Below, one piece after another: positions 9,334 through 17,288 of a stretch of DNA of 64,000 bases (the stretch's first letter is position 1; each line of letters begins with the position of its first letter). The DNA is from Algoriphagus aquaeductus (GTDB lineage Bacteria > Bacteroidota > Bacteroidia > Cytophagales > Cyclobacteriaceae): assembly GCF_003253485.1 (NCBI RefSeq), contig NZ_QKTX01000006.1, forward strand, positions 62,001 to 126,000. Reading direction: 5' to 3'. The notes beneath the pieces were generated by a model. The model ran no database searches and had not been told where the DNA came from. It saw only the letters and a program-made list of their open reading frames with translations. The translations under genes were made by a program, and so were the position numbers.

Positions 9334-10134
9334 TCAGGCGAGGTGCTTTTCCATATTTTGAACTTTCGAGTCTGTTTTAGCTTGGGTCACCTGATCAAAC
9401 TTTTTTTCATAATCTTCTCGGAGTGTACCGAAAAGTCGATCCCAAATCAGGGTGTAAAGCCCGTAGTTGCCATGGAAATACTGATGGTGTTGGTTGTGTG
9501 CCGTGCCGGTATTGATCCATTTTCCGATCCAGGTTCGCTGGAAGTTTTTGGGATAAAGCTCATAGCCCAAGTGTCCGTAGACGTTATAGGAAAACTGAAA
9601 CAGCATGAATAAACCAAATGCGGCCTGATGAACCGGCAGCACAAATCCCAAAACCAGAATAATCCCAGCCTCCACCACAGCTTCAAAGGGATGGAAGGCA
9701 TAAGCCGTCCAAGGAGAAGGATTGGTGGATTGATGGTGAACTTTGTGGATGGCTTTATACAATCGGGGATGGTGCATCATTCGGTGAGCCCAATAGAAGT
9801 AGGCATCGTGGATCAAAAACATCAAGGGAAAACTTAGGTAAAAGTAGGTCCAACCGTATTTTTCCACCTCGCGGTAATACAAGGTGTAGGGATCTAAAAG
9901 AACAAAAACCACCGCCGCCATGGTGGCAAAAATCAGAATGGTGATCAAGGAATAAGCGATGTCTCTTGAATAATCTTTGAGCTTGGGGAATTTGGCCTGC
10001 ATCTTACGGCTAGCCAAAATACCATGTAGAATAAAGTAGAAAAGAAAGAATACTGTGCCTGCAATCAGGAAATAGCGAAAGGTGACATTGCTGGCAATCC
10101 TAGTCCATCTAAACAAGAAATCATCCCAAATCAT
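9334..10134 (-). CDS. Sterol desaturase / fatty acid hydroxylase superfamily membrane protein
   Basis: A 266-residue integral membrane di-iron oxygenase candidate. Four or more hydrophobic stretches occur at about 21-40, 58-80, 95-110 and 150-180. The eight-histidine pattern of the superfamily is complete: H109...H117...HH121-122, then HKVHH (130-134), then HNQHH (213-217) with H221. Such enzymes hydroxylate or desaturate lipids, sterols, carotenoids or fatty acyl chains. It is the first gene of a minus-strand operon with the PQQ dehydrogenase and the GH16 enzyme. The substrate is not deducible. Confidence 0.88.
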   Translation of the reverse strand: MIWDDFLFRWTRIASNVTFRYFLIAGTVFFLFYFILHGILASRKMQAKFPKLKDYSRDIAYSLITILIFATMAAVVFVLLDPYTLYYREVEKYGWTYFYLSFPLMFLIHDAYFYWAHRMMHHPRLYKAIHKVHHQSTNPSPWTAYAFHPFEAVVEAGIILVLGFVLPVHQAAFGLFMLFQFSYNVYGHLGYELYPKNFQRTWIGKWINTGTAHNQHHQYFHGNYGLYTLIWDRLFGTLREDYEKKFDQVTQAKTDSKVQNMEKHLA

Positions 10135-10303
10135 AATCTAGCATTGAAGACTCTTAAGTTAGTCAGAGAATCCTTTCCAAACCAAATGATGCCTTTGGTC
10201 TCCTTTAGGAAACGAATATTCAAAGACTTAGGGATGTTTTTCAGGACTTTGAAGCTTTCACTTTCTAAATCCATCCCAAAAAATCCTTTTGTGCCTTAGG
10301 GTC

Positions 10304-10332
10304 TTTGTGGCAAAAAAAAGTACCTACCTTTG
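10304..10332 (+). promoter_or_regulatory. Promoter of ccmB: TTTG, 17 bases, TACCTTTG
   Basis: TTTG at 10304-10307 and TACCTTTG at 10325-10332 match the Bacteroidota -33 and -7 elements, though the 17-base spacing is slightly short. The -7 box ends four bases before the ccmB ATG, so the mRNA may start at the start codon. Confidence 0.5.
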
Positions 10333-10336
10333 ATCC

Positions 10337-11002
10337 ATGTGGAAAGAAATCTCAGTCCTCATCCGCAAGGAAATCACCCTCGAGTGGAGGCAGAAATACG
10401 CCTTAAATGGGATTTTGCTTTACGTGGTTTCGGCAGTTTTCATCACGTATCTGAGTGTGGGCGCCAAAATGGGCAACCTTTCCATCCCCACTTGGAATGC
10501 CTTGTACTGGATCATCATCCTTTTCTCGGCGGTGAATGCCGTAGCCAAAAGCTTTGTGCAGGAACACCAAGGCCGCCAATTGTATTACTACATGATCGCT
10601 TCTCCGGAGTCGATTATCCTTTCGAAAATTTTTTATAACACCGGACTGACGTTGATTTTGTCCTTGTTGGGCTACGGAGTGTTCTCGGTGATCCTTGGAA
10701 ATCCCGTGCAGGATCAAAGTTTGTTTTTGCTCAATTTGGTGTTGGGTTCGGTGGGTTTTTCGGCCAGCCTGACTATGGTGAGCGGGATAGCTTCCAAAGC
10801 AGGAAATAACGCCACTTTGATGGCGATTTTGAGTTTCCCGGTGATTATACCGATTCTTTTGATGTCAATTCGTATTTCCAAAAATGCCTTGGATGGCTTG
10901 GATTGGAGTGTAAGTGTGGACAAATTGGTAACGCTTTTAGCCATCAATGCGATCGTCGGCGTGACGGCATATATTCTGTTTCCCTATTTGTGGAGAAGCT
11001 AG
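10337..11002 (+). CDS. ccmB: Heme exporter protein B (CcmB), ABC transporter membrane subunit
   Basis: A 221-residue polytopic inner-membrane protein of the cytochrome c maturation system I, which with CcmA and CcmC presents heme to CcmE. The N-terminus (MWKEISVLIRKEITLEWRQK) is characteristic, and six hydrophobic segments follow over residues 25-220, matching the family's usual size. The expected partners ccmA, ccmC, ccmD and ccmE are not adjacent: a 231-base repeat-bearing gap and a short-chain dehydrogenase follow. Downstream ccm genes must be elsewhere, or the system is split. Confidence 0.85.
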   Translation: MWKEISVLIRKEITLEWRQKYALNGILLYVVSAVFITYLSVGAKMGNLSIPTWNALYWIIILFSAVNAVAKSFVQEHQGRQLYYYMIASPESIILSKIFYNTGLTLILSLLGYGVFSVILGNPVQDQSLFLLNLVLGSVGFSASLTMVSGIASKAGNNATLMAILSFPVIIPILLMSIRISKNALDGLDWSVSVDKLVTLLAINAIVGVTAYILFPYLWRS

Positions 11003-11233
11003 TTGGATTTACGAATTACGATACTTCTACTTCGCTCAGTACAATTTTTTGATTTGCGAGGGGCTGATGAACTTCATGGGTTGAATCTGTTTCAGAACCC
11101 TATTTTGCTTTAACTTATCTTAGATAAATATCTTGCGAAGCTTATCTTTTTTGGCTCTTATGCAAAGTCAATTTTTCAATCCTTAGATTCCGCTCAGGAT
11201 GACTTTTTTTATCATTACGTCTATCTTTAACCC
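11003..11233. other. Repeat-bearing intergenic region between ccmB and the SDR gene
   Basis: This 231-base gap has no supported gene. It contains CTTCGCTCAGTACAA (near 11031) and TTCCGCTCAGGATGAC (near 11188), resembling the inner arm of the repeat at 1016-1131, plus a 13-base palindrome TTATCTTAGATAA (11115-11127). It looks like decayed copies of short intergenic repeats. Confidence 0.4.
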
Positions 11234-11998
11234 ATGAACAATAAAATCGCCCTAATCACTGGAGCCACCTCCGGGATCGGAAAAGCCTCTGCCATCACCC
11301 TGGCCAAAATGGGCTATGACATCATTGCCACTGGTCGTAGAGAGGATCGATTAAATGAATTGGAGAAGGAAATACCCTCAGGAGTCAGATTTTTACCTTT
11401 GGTGTTTGATGTGCGTGATCGGGAAAAAGTCGGGGAAATTCTCGGAAATCTCCCTGCCAATTGGGCAGCAGTCGATGTACTGATCAACAACGCCGGAAAT
11501 GCCCATGGGCTAGATCCGATTCAGACTGGAAACTTGGACGATTGGGATGCCATGATGGACATCAACGTGAAAGGCTTGCTCTACGTCTCCAAAGCCATCA
11601 TTCCAGGCATGACCGAGCGCAAATCCGGAATCATCATCAATATCGGTTCGATCGCAGGAAAGGAAGTCTATCCCAACGGAAATGTGTACTGCGGCTCCAA
11701 ACATGCCGTAGATGCGATCACCAAAGGCATGCGCCTAGACCTGAACCCCTTTGGGATCAAAGTGATTGGTATTCATCCTGGATTGGTAGAGACGGAGTTT
11801 TCCCTGGTGCGATTCAAAGGGGATGAAAAACGAGCCGAGACGGTCTATCAAGGCTACGAGCCATTAGTTGCTCAGGATATTGCGGATATTATTGAGTTTG
11901 TGGTGAACCGACCGGCGCACGTCGTATTGGCAGATATCGTGGTGCTCCCCACCGCGCAAGCGGCAGCTACTTTGGTCAAGAAAAACCTGCCGGCATGA
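11234..11998 (+). CDS. SDR family NAD(P)-dependent oxidoreductase (YdfG-like)
   Basis: A classical short-chain dehydrogenase of 254 residues. The cofactor motif TGATSGIG is at 10-17, NNAG follows the fourth strand, and the catalytic Tyr-Lys pair is in YCGSKHA (about 155-161) after the conserved Ser of NIGSIAG. The overall pattern resembles 3-hydroxy acid/serine dehydrogenases of the YdfG group, which prefer NADP, but the substrate is not proven. Its stop overlaps the start of the M15 dipeptidase gene by four bases. A near-match to the -7 box (TATCTTTA) lies four bases before the ATG. Confidence 0.85.
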   Translation: MNNKIALITGATSGIGKASAITLAKMGYDIIATGRREDRLNELEKEIPSGVRFLPLVFDVRDREKVGEILGNLPANWAAVDVLINNAGNAHGLDPIQTGNLDDWDAMMDINVKGLLYVSKAIIPGMTERKSGIIINIGSIAGKEVYPNGNVYCGSKHAVDAITKGMRLDLNPFGIKVIGIHPGLVETEFSLVRFKGDEKRAETVYQGYEPLVAQDIADIIEFVVNRPAHVVLADIVVLPTAQAAATLVKKNLPA

Positions 11999-12747
11999 GA
12001 ACTTATCTTTGCCTCCTAGCTTTGGCTTTCGCCTGCTCATCTCCCAAAAGTGATCAGGAAATCTTTACCGAACAGCAGCGGAAAGCTCTTTTTGAGCAAG
12101 AAAATCAAGACTCAACTTCAGCAGAAGCTGACCTACCTGCTTTGGAGAAAACCCTGATTGATCAGGGTTTGGTGGACATTGAAAAAGTGATTCCAGGCAT
12201 CAAAGTGGAGCTGAAGTACTCCACGGAAGACAACTTTTTCGGTCAAGACGTCTATGGAGATCATATGCGCTGCTATCTACAGCCGGTGGTGGCGGAAATG
12301 TTGGGTAAAGCTCAATCCGAACTTCAGAAGGAATATCCCAACCTAACCCTATTGGTATATGATGGCGTGCGTCCGCTGAGTGTGCAGCAGATTCTTTGGG
12401 ATAGTTTGGACAAGCCGGACAGCATCAAGCCTTTGTATGTCTCAGACCCGAAAATTGGAGGATTACATAACTTCGGCGTAGCAGTGGATCTGACCATTTT
12501 TGATACTGAGTCAGGAAAGCCATTGGACATGGGTACAGCCTATGATTACTTTGGCTACCCGGCCTATCCCGACCGGGAATTGCAGATGGTGGCCGAGGGA
12601 AAAATCACCAAAACCCATGTTGCCAACCGGGAAATCCTCAGAAAAGTGATGAAAGGAGCAGGATTTACAGGAATTGGTAGCGAATGGTGGCATTTCAATG
12701 CATTTTCACGAAAAGAAGCCGGAGAAAAATTTCAACTTATCAAATAG
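11995..12747 (+). CDS. M15 family D-alanyl-D-alanine dipeptidase (VanX/DdpX-like), lipoprotein
   Basis: A zinc dipeptidase that cleaves D-Ala-D-Ala or related dipeptides in the envelope, with a role in peptidoglycan turnover. Of 250 residues, 1-14 form a lipoprotein signal (LALAFAC, Cys14). The metal and catalytic residues of the VanX family are visible: Arg126 (DGVRPL), His158 and Asp165 (GLHNFGVAVD), and Glu230 with His233 (EWWHF). Membrane anchoring distinguishes it from cytoplasmic VanX. No vanA- or vanH-like genes are nearby, so resistance is not implied. It is translationally coupled to the preceding SDR gene through an ATGA overlap. Confidence 0.88.
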   Translation: MRTYLCLLALAFACSSPKSDQEIFTEQQRKALFEQENQDSTSAEADLPALEKTLIDQGLVDIEKVIPGIKVELKYSTEDNFFGQDVYGDHMRCYLQPVVAEMLGKAQSELQKEYPNLTLLVYDGVRPLSVQQILWDSLDKPDSIKPLYVSDPKIGGLHNFGVAVDLTIFDTESGKPLDMGTAYDYFGYPAYPDRELQMVAEGKITKTHVANREILRKVMKGAGFTGIGSEWWHFNAFSRKEAGEKFQLIK

Positions 12748-12783
12748 CTCCATCACTGGATTTTGGAGATTAGAATAAGTTTC

Positions 12784-12819
12784 TTCCAATCCGAAATCCG
12801 ATATTCCAAATCCGAAATC
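12784..12819. repeat. Short tandem intergenic repeat (two copies of a ~15-base unit)
   Basis: TTCCAATCCGAAATC (12784-12798) and TTCCAAATCCGAAATC (12804-12819) are near-identical direct copies five bases apart in the short gap before the ThuA-like gene. Related A/T-rich 'GAAATC' strings occur near 6224-6240. They look like a degenerate intergenic repeat family. Confidence 0.4.
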
Positions 12820-12834
12820 AAAACCCATTAACCT

Positions 12835-13578
12835 ATGAATCTCAAATCCACCTTCCTTACCCTTATTCTTGCCTTGTTGGTCAGTGTGGCCTCTTACGCC
12901 CAGCAGGGTGGGCAGTTTCGTGTCTTGGTATTTTCCAAAACAGCAGGATTCCGACATCAGTCTATTCCCAATGGAGTCCTTGCGATCAAAAAGCTTGGTG
13001 AAAAACATGTGTTCTCTGTTCACACCACTGAAGATGCCAATCACTTTACCGATGAAAATCTGGCTCGCTACGATGTGATTGTACTGATGAGCACGACGGG
13101 AACGATCTTCAACGAAGCTCAAAAAGCGGCTTTCCAGAAATTTGTTCAAAGCGGAAAAGGTGTGGTAGGGGTGCACTCCGCCACTGATACGGAGTACGAA
13201 TGGCCTTGGTACAATCAGCTGATTGGCGCCTACTTCCTGGCTCATCCACGCAATCAGACCCTTCGTCTGCAAGTAGTGGACAAAAATCATCCGTCCACAT
13301 GGCATTTGCCGGAAAACTTTCTTTGGACTGACGAGCTATATGAATTCAGAAATGTCAACCCCAATATCAAAGTTTTGATCAATGCAGATGAGACTACTTA
13401 TGAGCCTGCCAAAGCGATGGGAGCCAATCACCCGATGGCTTGGTATCACGAGTTTGACGGAGGCCGGGTTTTCTACACGGCACTGGGTCATGTGGACGCA
13501 GTTTGGGAAGATGCGGATTTCCTGAAGCATCTGTATGGCGGCATTTGGTATGCGGCTAAAGGAAAATTGCCAAAGTAA
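12835..13578 (+). CDS. Secreted ThuA-domain protein (glutamine amidotransferase-like fold)
   Basis: A 247-residue exported protein. Residues 1-22 form a signal peptide ending SYAQ. The rest is a ThuA domain: FSKTAGFRHQSI at the start, YDVIVLMSTTG in the middle, GVVGVHSATDT around residue 120, and FYTALGHVDAVW near the end, all typical of the family. ThuA proteins are linked to trehalose and other sugar utilisation, and in Bacteroidota often sit beside glycosidases or PQQ-type dehydrogenases, but no catalytic activity is firmly established. Followed by an intrinsic terminator. Confidence 0.85.
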   Translation: MNLKSTFLTLILALLVSVASYAQQGGQFRVLVFSKTAGFRHQSIPNGVLAIKKLGEKHVFSVHTTEDANHFTDENLARYDVIVLMSTTGTIFNEAQKAAFQKFVQSGKGVVGVHSATDTEYEWPWYNQLIGAYFLAHPRNQTLRLQVVDKNHPSTWHLPENFLWTDELYEFRNVNPNIKVLINADETTYEPAKAMGANHPMAWYHEFDGGRVFYTALGHVDAVWEDADFLKHLYGGIWYAAKGKLPK

Positions 13579-13590
13579 TTGGCTAAAAAA

Positions 13591-13625
13591 GAGAGGCCTC
13601 GGAACTTCCGGGGCCTTTTTTGGTT
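13591..13625 (+). terminator. Intrinsic terminator after the ThuA-like gene
   Basis: GGCCTCGG (13595-13602) pairs with CCGGGGCC (13608-13615), with one G-U-type mismatch, around an AACTT loop. It is followed by a T run and lies between the ThuA-like gene and the NifU gene. Confidence 0.8.
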
Positions 13626-13654
13626 TTTCTTTGCATACACAATCAAGTAATCCC

Positions 13655-14236
13655 ATGCTGAAAGCTCAAGCACGACCTGTTCACCTCTACATGGAGGCCA
13701 ATCCAAATCCCAATTCTTTGAAATTTGTGGCCAACTTTATGTTGGTCGATGATGGGGTAAGTTTTGATTACCCAAGTGCCGAAAGTGCTGAAAATAGTCA
13801 ATTGGCGAAAGAACTTTTCAATTTTGCTGCAGTCCAGCGCGTCTTTATCGCTTCCAATTTTGTCACAGTGACCAAATCTGAGGAGGTGGAATGGCCTGAA
13901 ATCCAAACTATCATCCGAGACCACATTAAGCAGTATTTGGAGTCCGGACAGAAAGCGGTTCAGGCTTCTTTCGACAAGGATCCGCTTTTTGATGAAAATG
14001 ATTCAGAGATCGTCAAAAAAATCAAGGGAATTCTCGATGAATATATCCGTCCCGCGGTAGAGCAGGATGGTGGAGCCATCGTTTTCCATTCTTTTACCGA
14101 TGGAGTAGTGAAAGTGCTTTTGCAGGGTTCCTGTTCCGGATGTCCTTCCAGCACCATCACGCTGAAGGCCGGTATCCAAAATCTTCTCACCCGCATGCTT
14201 CCAGAAGTAAAAGAAGTAGTGGCCGAAGGTATCTAA
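13655..14236 (+). CDS. NifU family Fe-S cluster scaffold/carrier protein (Nfu type)
   Basis: A 193-residue Nfu protein that holds a 4Fe-4S cluster at a dimer interface and passes it to apo-enzymes. The ATG at 13655 is chosen because the frame open upstream runs through the preceding gene's 3' end and its terminator. Residues 8-95 are the Nfu N-terminal domain (MEANPNPNSLKF). The C-terminal domain carries the cluster-binding Cys160-x-x-Cys163 (GSCSGCPSSTITLK). Twelve bases separate it from the DUF3810 gene, so the two are probably one transcript. Confidence 0.9.
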   Translation: MLKAQARPVHLYMEANPNPNSLKFVANFMLVDDGVSFDYPSAESAENSQLAKELFNFAAVQRVFIASNFVTVTKSEEVEWPEIQTIIRDHIKQYLESGQKAVQASFDKDPLFDENDSEIVKKIKGILDEYIRPAVEQDGGAIVFHSFTDGVVKVLLQGSCSGCPSSTITLKAGIQNLLTRMLPEVKEVVAEGI

Positions 14237-14248
14237 ATCGAATTAAAC

Positions 14249-15325
14249 ATGGGCAAAAGAGACTGGTCCTGGGCCTTCCTTGGAATATTGGCTTTGGTCA
14301 TCCGGTATTTTGCCATTCGATATCCGGAGGCCACGGATGAACTGTATTCCAGAATGTTCTTTCCGGGCATTAGAAATGTCATCGACCTGACGCTGGGGCA
14401 TCTCCCATTTCCCAGCGTCTATTTATTTATTGGCATGGTCCTGTTGGTACTGGTCGTTTTTGTTCGGAGATTTTTCCAAAAAAAGGGATGGAAATCCAAG
14501 TCGGTCTACACTGTACGGGCTACCTCCAATGGAGTTGGGGCATTGGTTTTTTTCTTTTTAATCTTATGGGGTTTTAATTATCAGCGAACCCCCATTTTTC
14601 AGCAACTGTCACTCAAGCCTAAGTCCCTTAATTTGGAACAGCTTGAATCAGAAATTCAGATTACCCAACGATTGGTAGAGCAATACAGAAACCGAATCAA
14701 GTCCGATACCTTGGCAATTTCTGAGATTTTGGACTATCCTGAATTGGAGCGCTTGGTGAGATCCAATATGAGCGAGAATTTGGAGATTTTGGGGTTGAAT
14801 TTCACCGGAAGACCCCGTACCAAACAGTTTCCTCCTCCCGGATTTATGCGGAAAATGGGGATTTTGGGAATCTATTTTCCCTTCACAGGCGAAAGCTATA
14901 TTGATCCTACTCTACATGCCCTGGAGCAGCCATTTACGATAGCCCATGAAATGGCACACAGCTATGGAGTTACTGACGAAGGAGAAGCCAATTTTATCGC
15001 CTGGGTGATTTGTACCAATTCGGAAGACCCGCTGTTGAGGTATTCGGGACATTTGCGTCTCCTTCAATATCAAATGCGGGATTATTACCGCATGGCGCCT
15101 GAAAACTATAAGACTTGGATTAGGACACTCTCCAGGGGAGTTCGAAATGACCTTAACTCCATCCGGGAAGCCAGTGAAGCGATCAAGCCATTTTCCCTCG
15201 AGATCAGCCGCAAGTCCAATGATATTTTCCTGAAAACCCAGGGAGTCAAGGCTGGAGTCAATTCGTATCAACAATTGCCCATGTTGGCTTATGCCTGGAG
15301 GAAAAGAATGAATTTGGAAGATTGA
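14249..15325 (+). CDS. DUF3810 domain membrane protein with zincin-like HExxH motif
   Basis: A 358-residue protein found mainly in Bacteroidota and Firmicutes. Three membrane helices lie at about 8-22, 52-72 and 95-112. The soluble part contains HEMAH at 233-237 followed by GVTDEGEANF, giving a candidate third zinc ligand at Glu244 or Glu246. This looks like a gluzincin-type metalloprotease site facing the periplasm. The substrate and role are not known. It closely follows the nfu gene on the same strand. Confidence 0.8.
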   Translation: MGKRDWSWAFLGILALVIRYFAIRYPEATDELYSRMFFPGIRNVIDLTLGHLPFPSVYLFIGMVLLVLVVFVRRFFQKKGWKSKSVYTVRATSNGVGALVFFFLILWGFNYQRTPIFQQLSLKPKSLNLEQLESEIQITQRLVEQYRNRIKSDTLAISEILDYPELERLVRSNMSENLEILGLNFTGRPRTKQFPPPGFMRKMGILGIYFPFTGESYIDPTLHALEQPFTIAHEMAHSYGVTDEGEANFIAWVICTNSEDPLLRYSGHLRLLQYQMRDYYRMAPENYKTWIRTLSRGVRNDLNSIREASEAIKPFSLEISRKSNDIFLKTQGVKAGVNSYQQLPMLAYAWRKRMNLED

Positions 15326-15378
15326 GTTTTTGGAATTGATCTAGAAGAGATTAGTTTTAGGCTTTAAATTCCGACCCA

Positions 15379-16275
15379 ATGATTCAATTACGCTGCTTTT
15401 GCCTTTTGTTCGTTTTATCCATCTCTTCACTTCAGGCTCAAATCACCATCGATACCGAGCGTGACAAGGAAAACAATGTGAATTTTTATGCAAACAATCC
15501 TAATGAGATTCCTTATTCCGTCATTCTTAACTTTTCCCAGCTACAAAACATGACCACGCCGGCAGGTGGAAACACCACCGCTGTTGCAAATCCCGGAAGG
15601 ACTAAAGTGGCTACGCTTAAACCGACATTGGCAGGACAGGGCACCAGCTATCGCTATACGTTCAGCTTTGCCAAGGGGAATGTCTATGCCAAGTCTAAAG
15701 TGAGTCCATCCTATTTGGTGCCAGTGTCAGAGGGTACGGTCGTCAAGGCAGTCTTGAATAATCCCTTAGCTGCAACGGTGGGAGATGAATCCGCTAAAGG
15801 TTCTTATGTAGGGGTCTCTTTTATGTTTGATCAGCCCGTTCAAGTCGTGGCTCCGAGAAAAGGGATCATCGCCGACATGAAAATGGATGCCCATGTGGCA
15901 GGTAGCAACTTGAGCTTTGTCGCTGAAGAAAACTTCATCGAGATTTACCATGAAGACGGGACTTTTACCAAACTCACGGTCCTGAAGGCGGGTTCGGAAA
16001 AAGTGAAACTGGGTCAACTGGTATTTCCAGGAGATATTTTAGCAGAGTCAGGGGGAGAAAACTATTCTCAAGGTCCTCATATTCGAATGATCAACATCAA
16101 AACGGTCAAGGAAAACGACCGGCTGATTTATCAACCGTTTCCGGTTCGATTCGTCAGTGATAAAGGCGATGTGGAAATCAAACAGTACGTGACTTTTTCA
16201 GTCGTACATCCCGAAGAGGTGAAGATGCTGGAGATGAGCAAAAAAGAATTGAAAACTTACCAGGAAGGCAAGTAA
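15379..16275 (+). CDS. Exported M23/LytM-like protein with degenerate metal site
   Basis: A 298-residue secreted protein: signal peptide 1-20 (ending LQAQ), an N-terminal beta-domain, and a LytM-fold segment from about residue 150 to 240. The segment keeps the fold landmarks (IEIYHEDGTFTKL, KVKLGQLVFPGDILAESG, GPHIRM). The HxH ligand pair is reduced to H-I-R, and the usual 'YxHL' histidine is replaced (TKLTVLK). Zinc-dependent endopeptidase activity is therefore unlikely; it may act as a non-catalytic activator or peptidoglycan-binding factor, as EnvC and NlpD do for amidases. It is convergent with the EamA gene. Confidence 0.7.
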   Translation: MIQLRCFCLLFVLSISSLQAQITIDTERDKENNVNFYANNPNEIPYSVILNFSQLQNMTTPAGGNTTAVANPGRTKVATLKPTLAGQGTSYRYTFSFAKGNVYAKSKVSPSYLVPVSEGTVVKAVLNNPLAATVGDESAKGSYVGVSFMFDQPVQVVAPRKGIIADMKMDAHVAGSNLSFVAEENFIEIYHEDGTFTKLTVLKAGSEKVKLGQLVFPGDILAESGGENYSQGPHIRMINIKTVKENDRLIYQPFPVRFVSDKGDVEIKQYVTFSVVHPEEVKMLEMSKKELKTYQEGK

Positions 16276-16291
16276 AATTGATTCGGTTTTT

Positions 16292-17188
16292 TTATTTCCG
16301 ATTACCGACCCAAACTCCGAGAATCACCGCGGCGATTCCCAAGTAATGTCCCAAAAGCAAAACTTCCCCGTCCAACACTCCCCACATGATCGCCACAATC
16401 GGAATGGTATAGGTGACCAGGCTGGCAAAGAATGGGCTGGCGCTTTTGACCATGATGTTGAACAGAATCAGAGCCGTCGCAGTGCCGACCATGCCCAAAA
16501 GCGTGACATAACCCAAGGCCTCCCAGGCATGGGGATGGGTCACGAGTTTGTAGGAAAATTGGGTGCCGGCAAATAAGTAGATCAAGGCTAAAGGCAGGAT
16601 CATCAAGAGGGATATGGAGGAAATCTCGATGGATTTGAGCTTGGTAAATCTCGTTTTGATCACGTGGAGGTTGAAGCTGTAGCAGATGCAGGCTGCAATC
16701 ACAAAGAGTGCATATGCATTGATTCCGGCCAGAGAATCCCAGCCACCGCCTTCTTTATAAGTCACCAAAATGATCACACCGACAAAGGCAATTACTAGTC
16801 CCAAGGCATTTCTTCGGGTAATCCGGGTATTGAAAAAAACAGCTCCTACCAATACTACAAAAAGCGGAGTGAGCGCATTCAAGACTCCGGTTAGTGAGCT
16901 GCTCAACTGAGTTTGTGCCAAAGGAAACAGAAAAGCAGGTATAAAACTTCCCAGTAATCCAGCCAAGAGTAGATTTTTTACTTGAGTTCTGCTGAGATTC
17001 TTAATTCTGGGCAAGGAAAGCGGAAGAAGTAAACTTGCCGCAGCCACCATTCGGTAAGCACCGACCTCACCCGGAGAAAATACCTCCAGCCCACGTTTGA
17101 TCAGGATAAAGGAGCTCCCCCAAATCAAGGTCAAAACCACCAGAAGCGTCCAATTTTTAAGACTGTTTTCGGAGGTGGCAGAATTCAT
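16292..17188 (-). CDS. EamA/DMT superfamily transporter
   Basis: A 298-residue inner-membrane protein with ten predicted helices arranged as two EamA repeats (about 10-140 and 150-295). The start LVVLTLIWGSSFILIKRGL and the motif SSLTGVLNALTPLFVVLVGA are typical of the drug/metabolite transporter superfamily. Such proteins export metabolites or amino acids; the substrate cannot be told from sequence. The dusB terminator separates it from the gene upstream. Confidence 0.85.
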   Translation of the reverse strand: MNSATSENSLKNWTLLVVLTLIWGSSFILIKRGLEVFSPGEVGAYRMVAAASLLLPLSLPRIKNLSRTQVKNLLLAGLLGSFIPAFLFPLAQTQLSSSLTGVLNALTPLFVVLVGAVFFNTRITRRNALGLVIAFVGVIILVTYKEGGGWDSLAGINAYALFVIAACICYSFNLHVIKTRFTKLKSIEISSISLLMILPLALIYLFAGTQFSYKLVTHPHAWEALGYVTLLGMVGTATALILFNIMVKSASPFFASLVTYTIPIVAIMWGVLDGEVLLLGHYLGIAAVILGVWVGNRK

Positions 17189-17243
17189 AGGGTGTAAGGG
17201 GCTTTTTTGCCTGCAAAGGAAACAATTCTGAAAGAGAATCGGC

Positions 17244-17280
17244 TAAAAAAAGAACCTCAGAGGTCAAAAATCTGAGGTTC
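17244..17280 (-). terminator. Intrinsic terminator of dusB
   Basis: GAACCTCAGA (17252-17261) pairs perfectly with TCTGAGGTTC (17271-17280). On the minus strand the hairpin is followed by a T run (complement of the A run at 17245-17251), just after the dusB stop. Confidence 0.88.
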
Positions 17281-17288
17281 GGTTGGTA

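Noticed and set aside
11115-11127. 13-base palindrome TTATCTTAGATAA
   Set aside because: Short and A/T-rich in a repeat-bearing gap; expected by chance at this length.
12706-13305. Long open frame on the minus strand (199 codons) opposite the ThuA-like gene
   Set aside because: It is antisense to a conserved secreted protein, has no recognisable family and low-complexity regions from intergenic repeats, so I treat it as a chance frame.
16316-16340. Near-palindrome GAATCACCGCGGCGATTC
   Set aside because: It lies inside the EamA coding region with a central mismatch and no T run; a chance palindrome.
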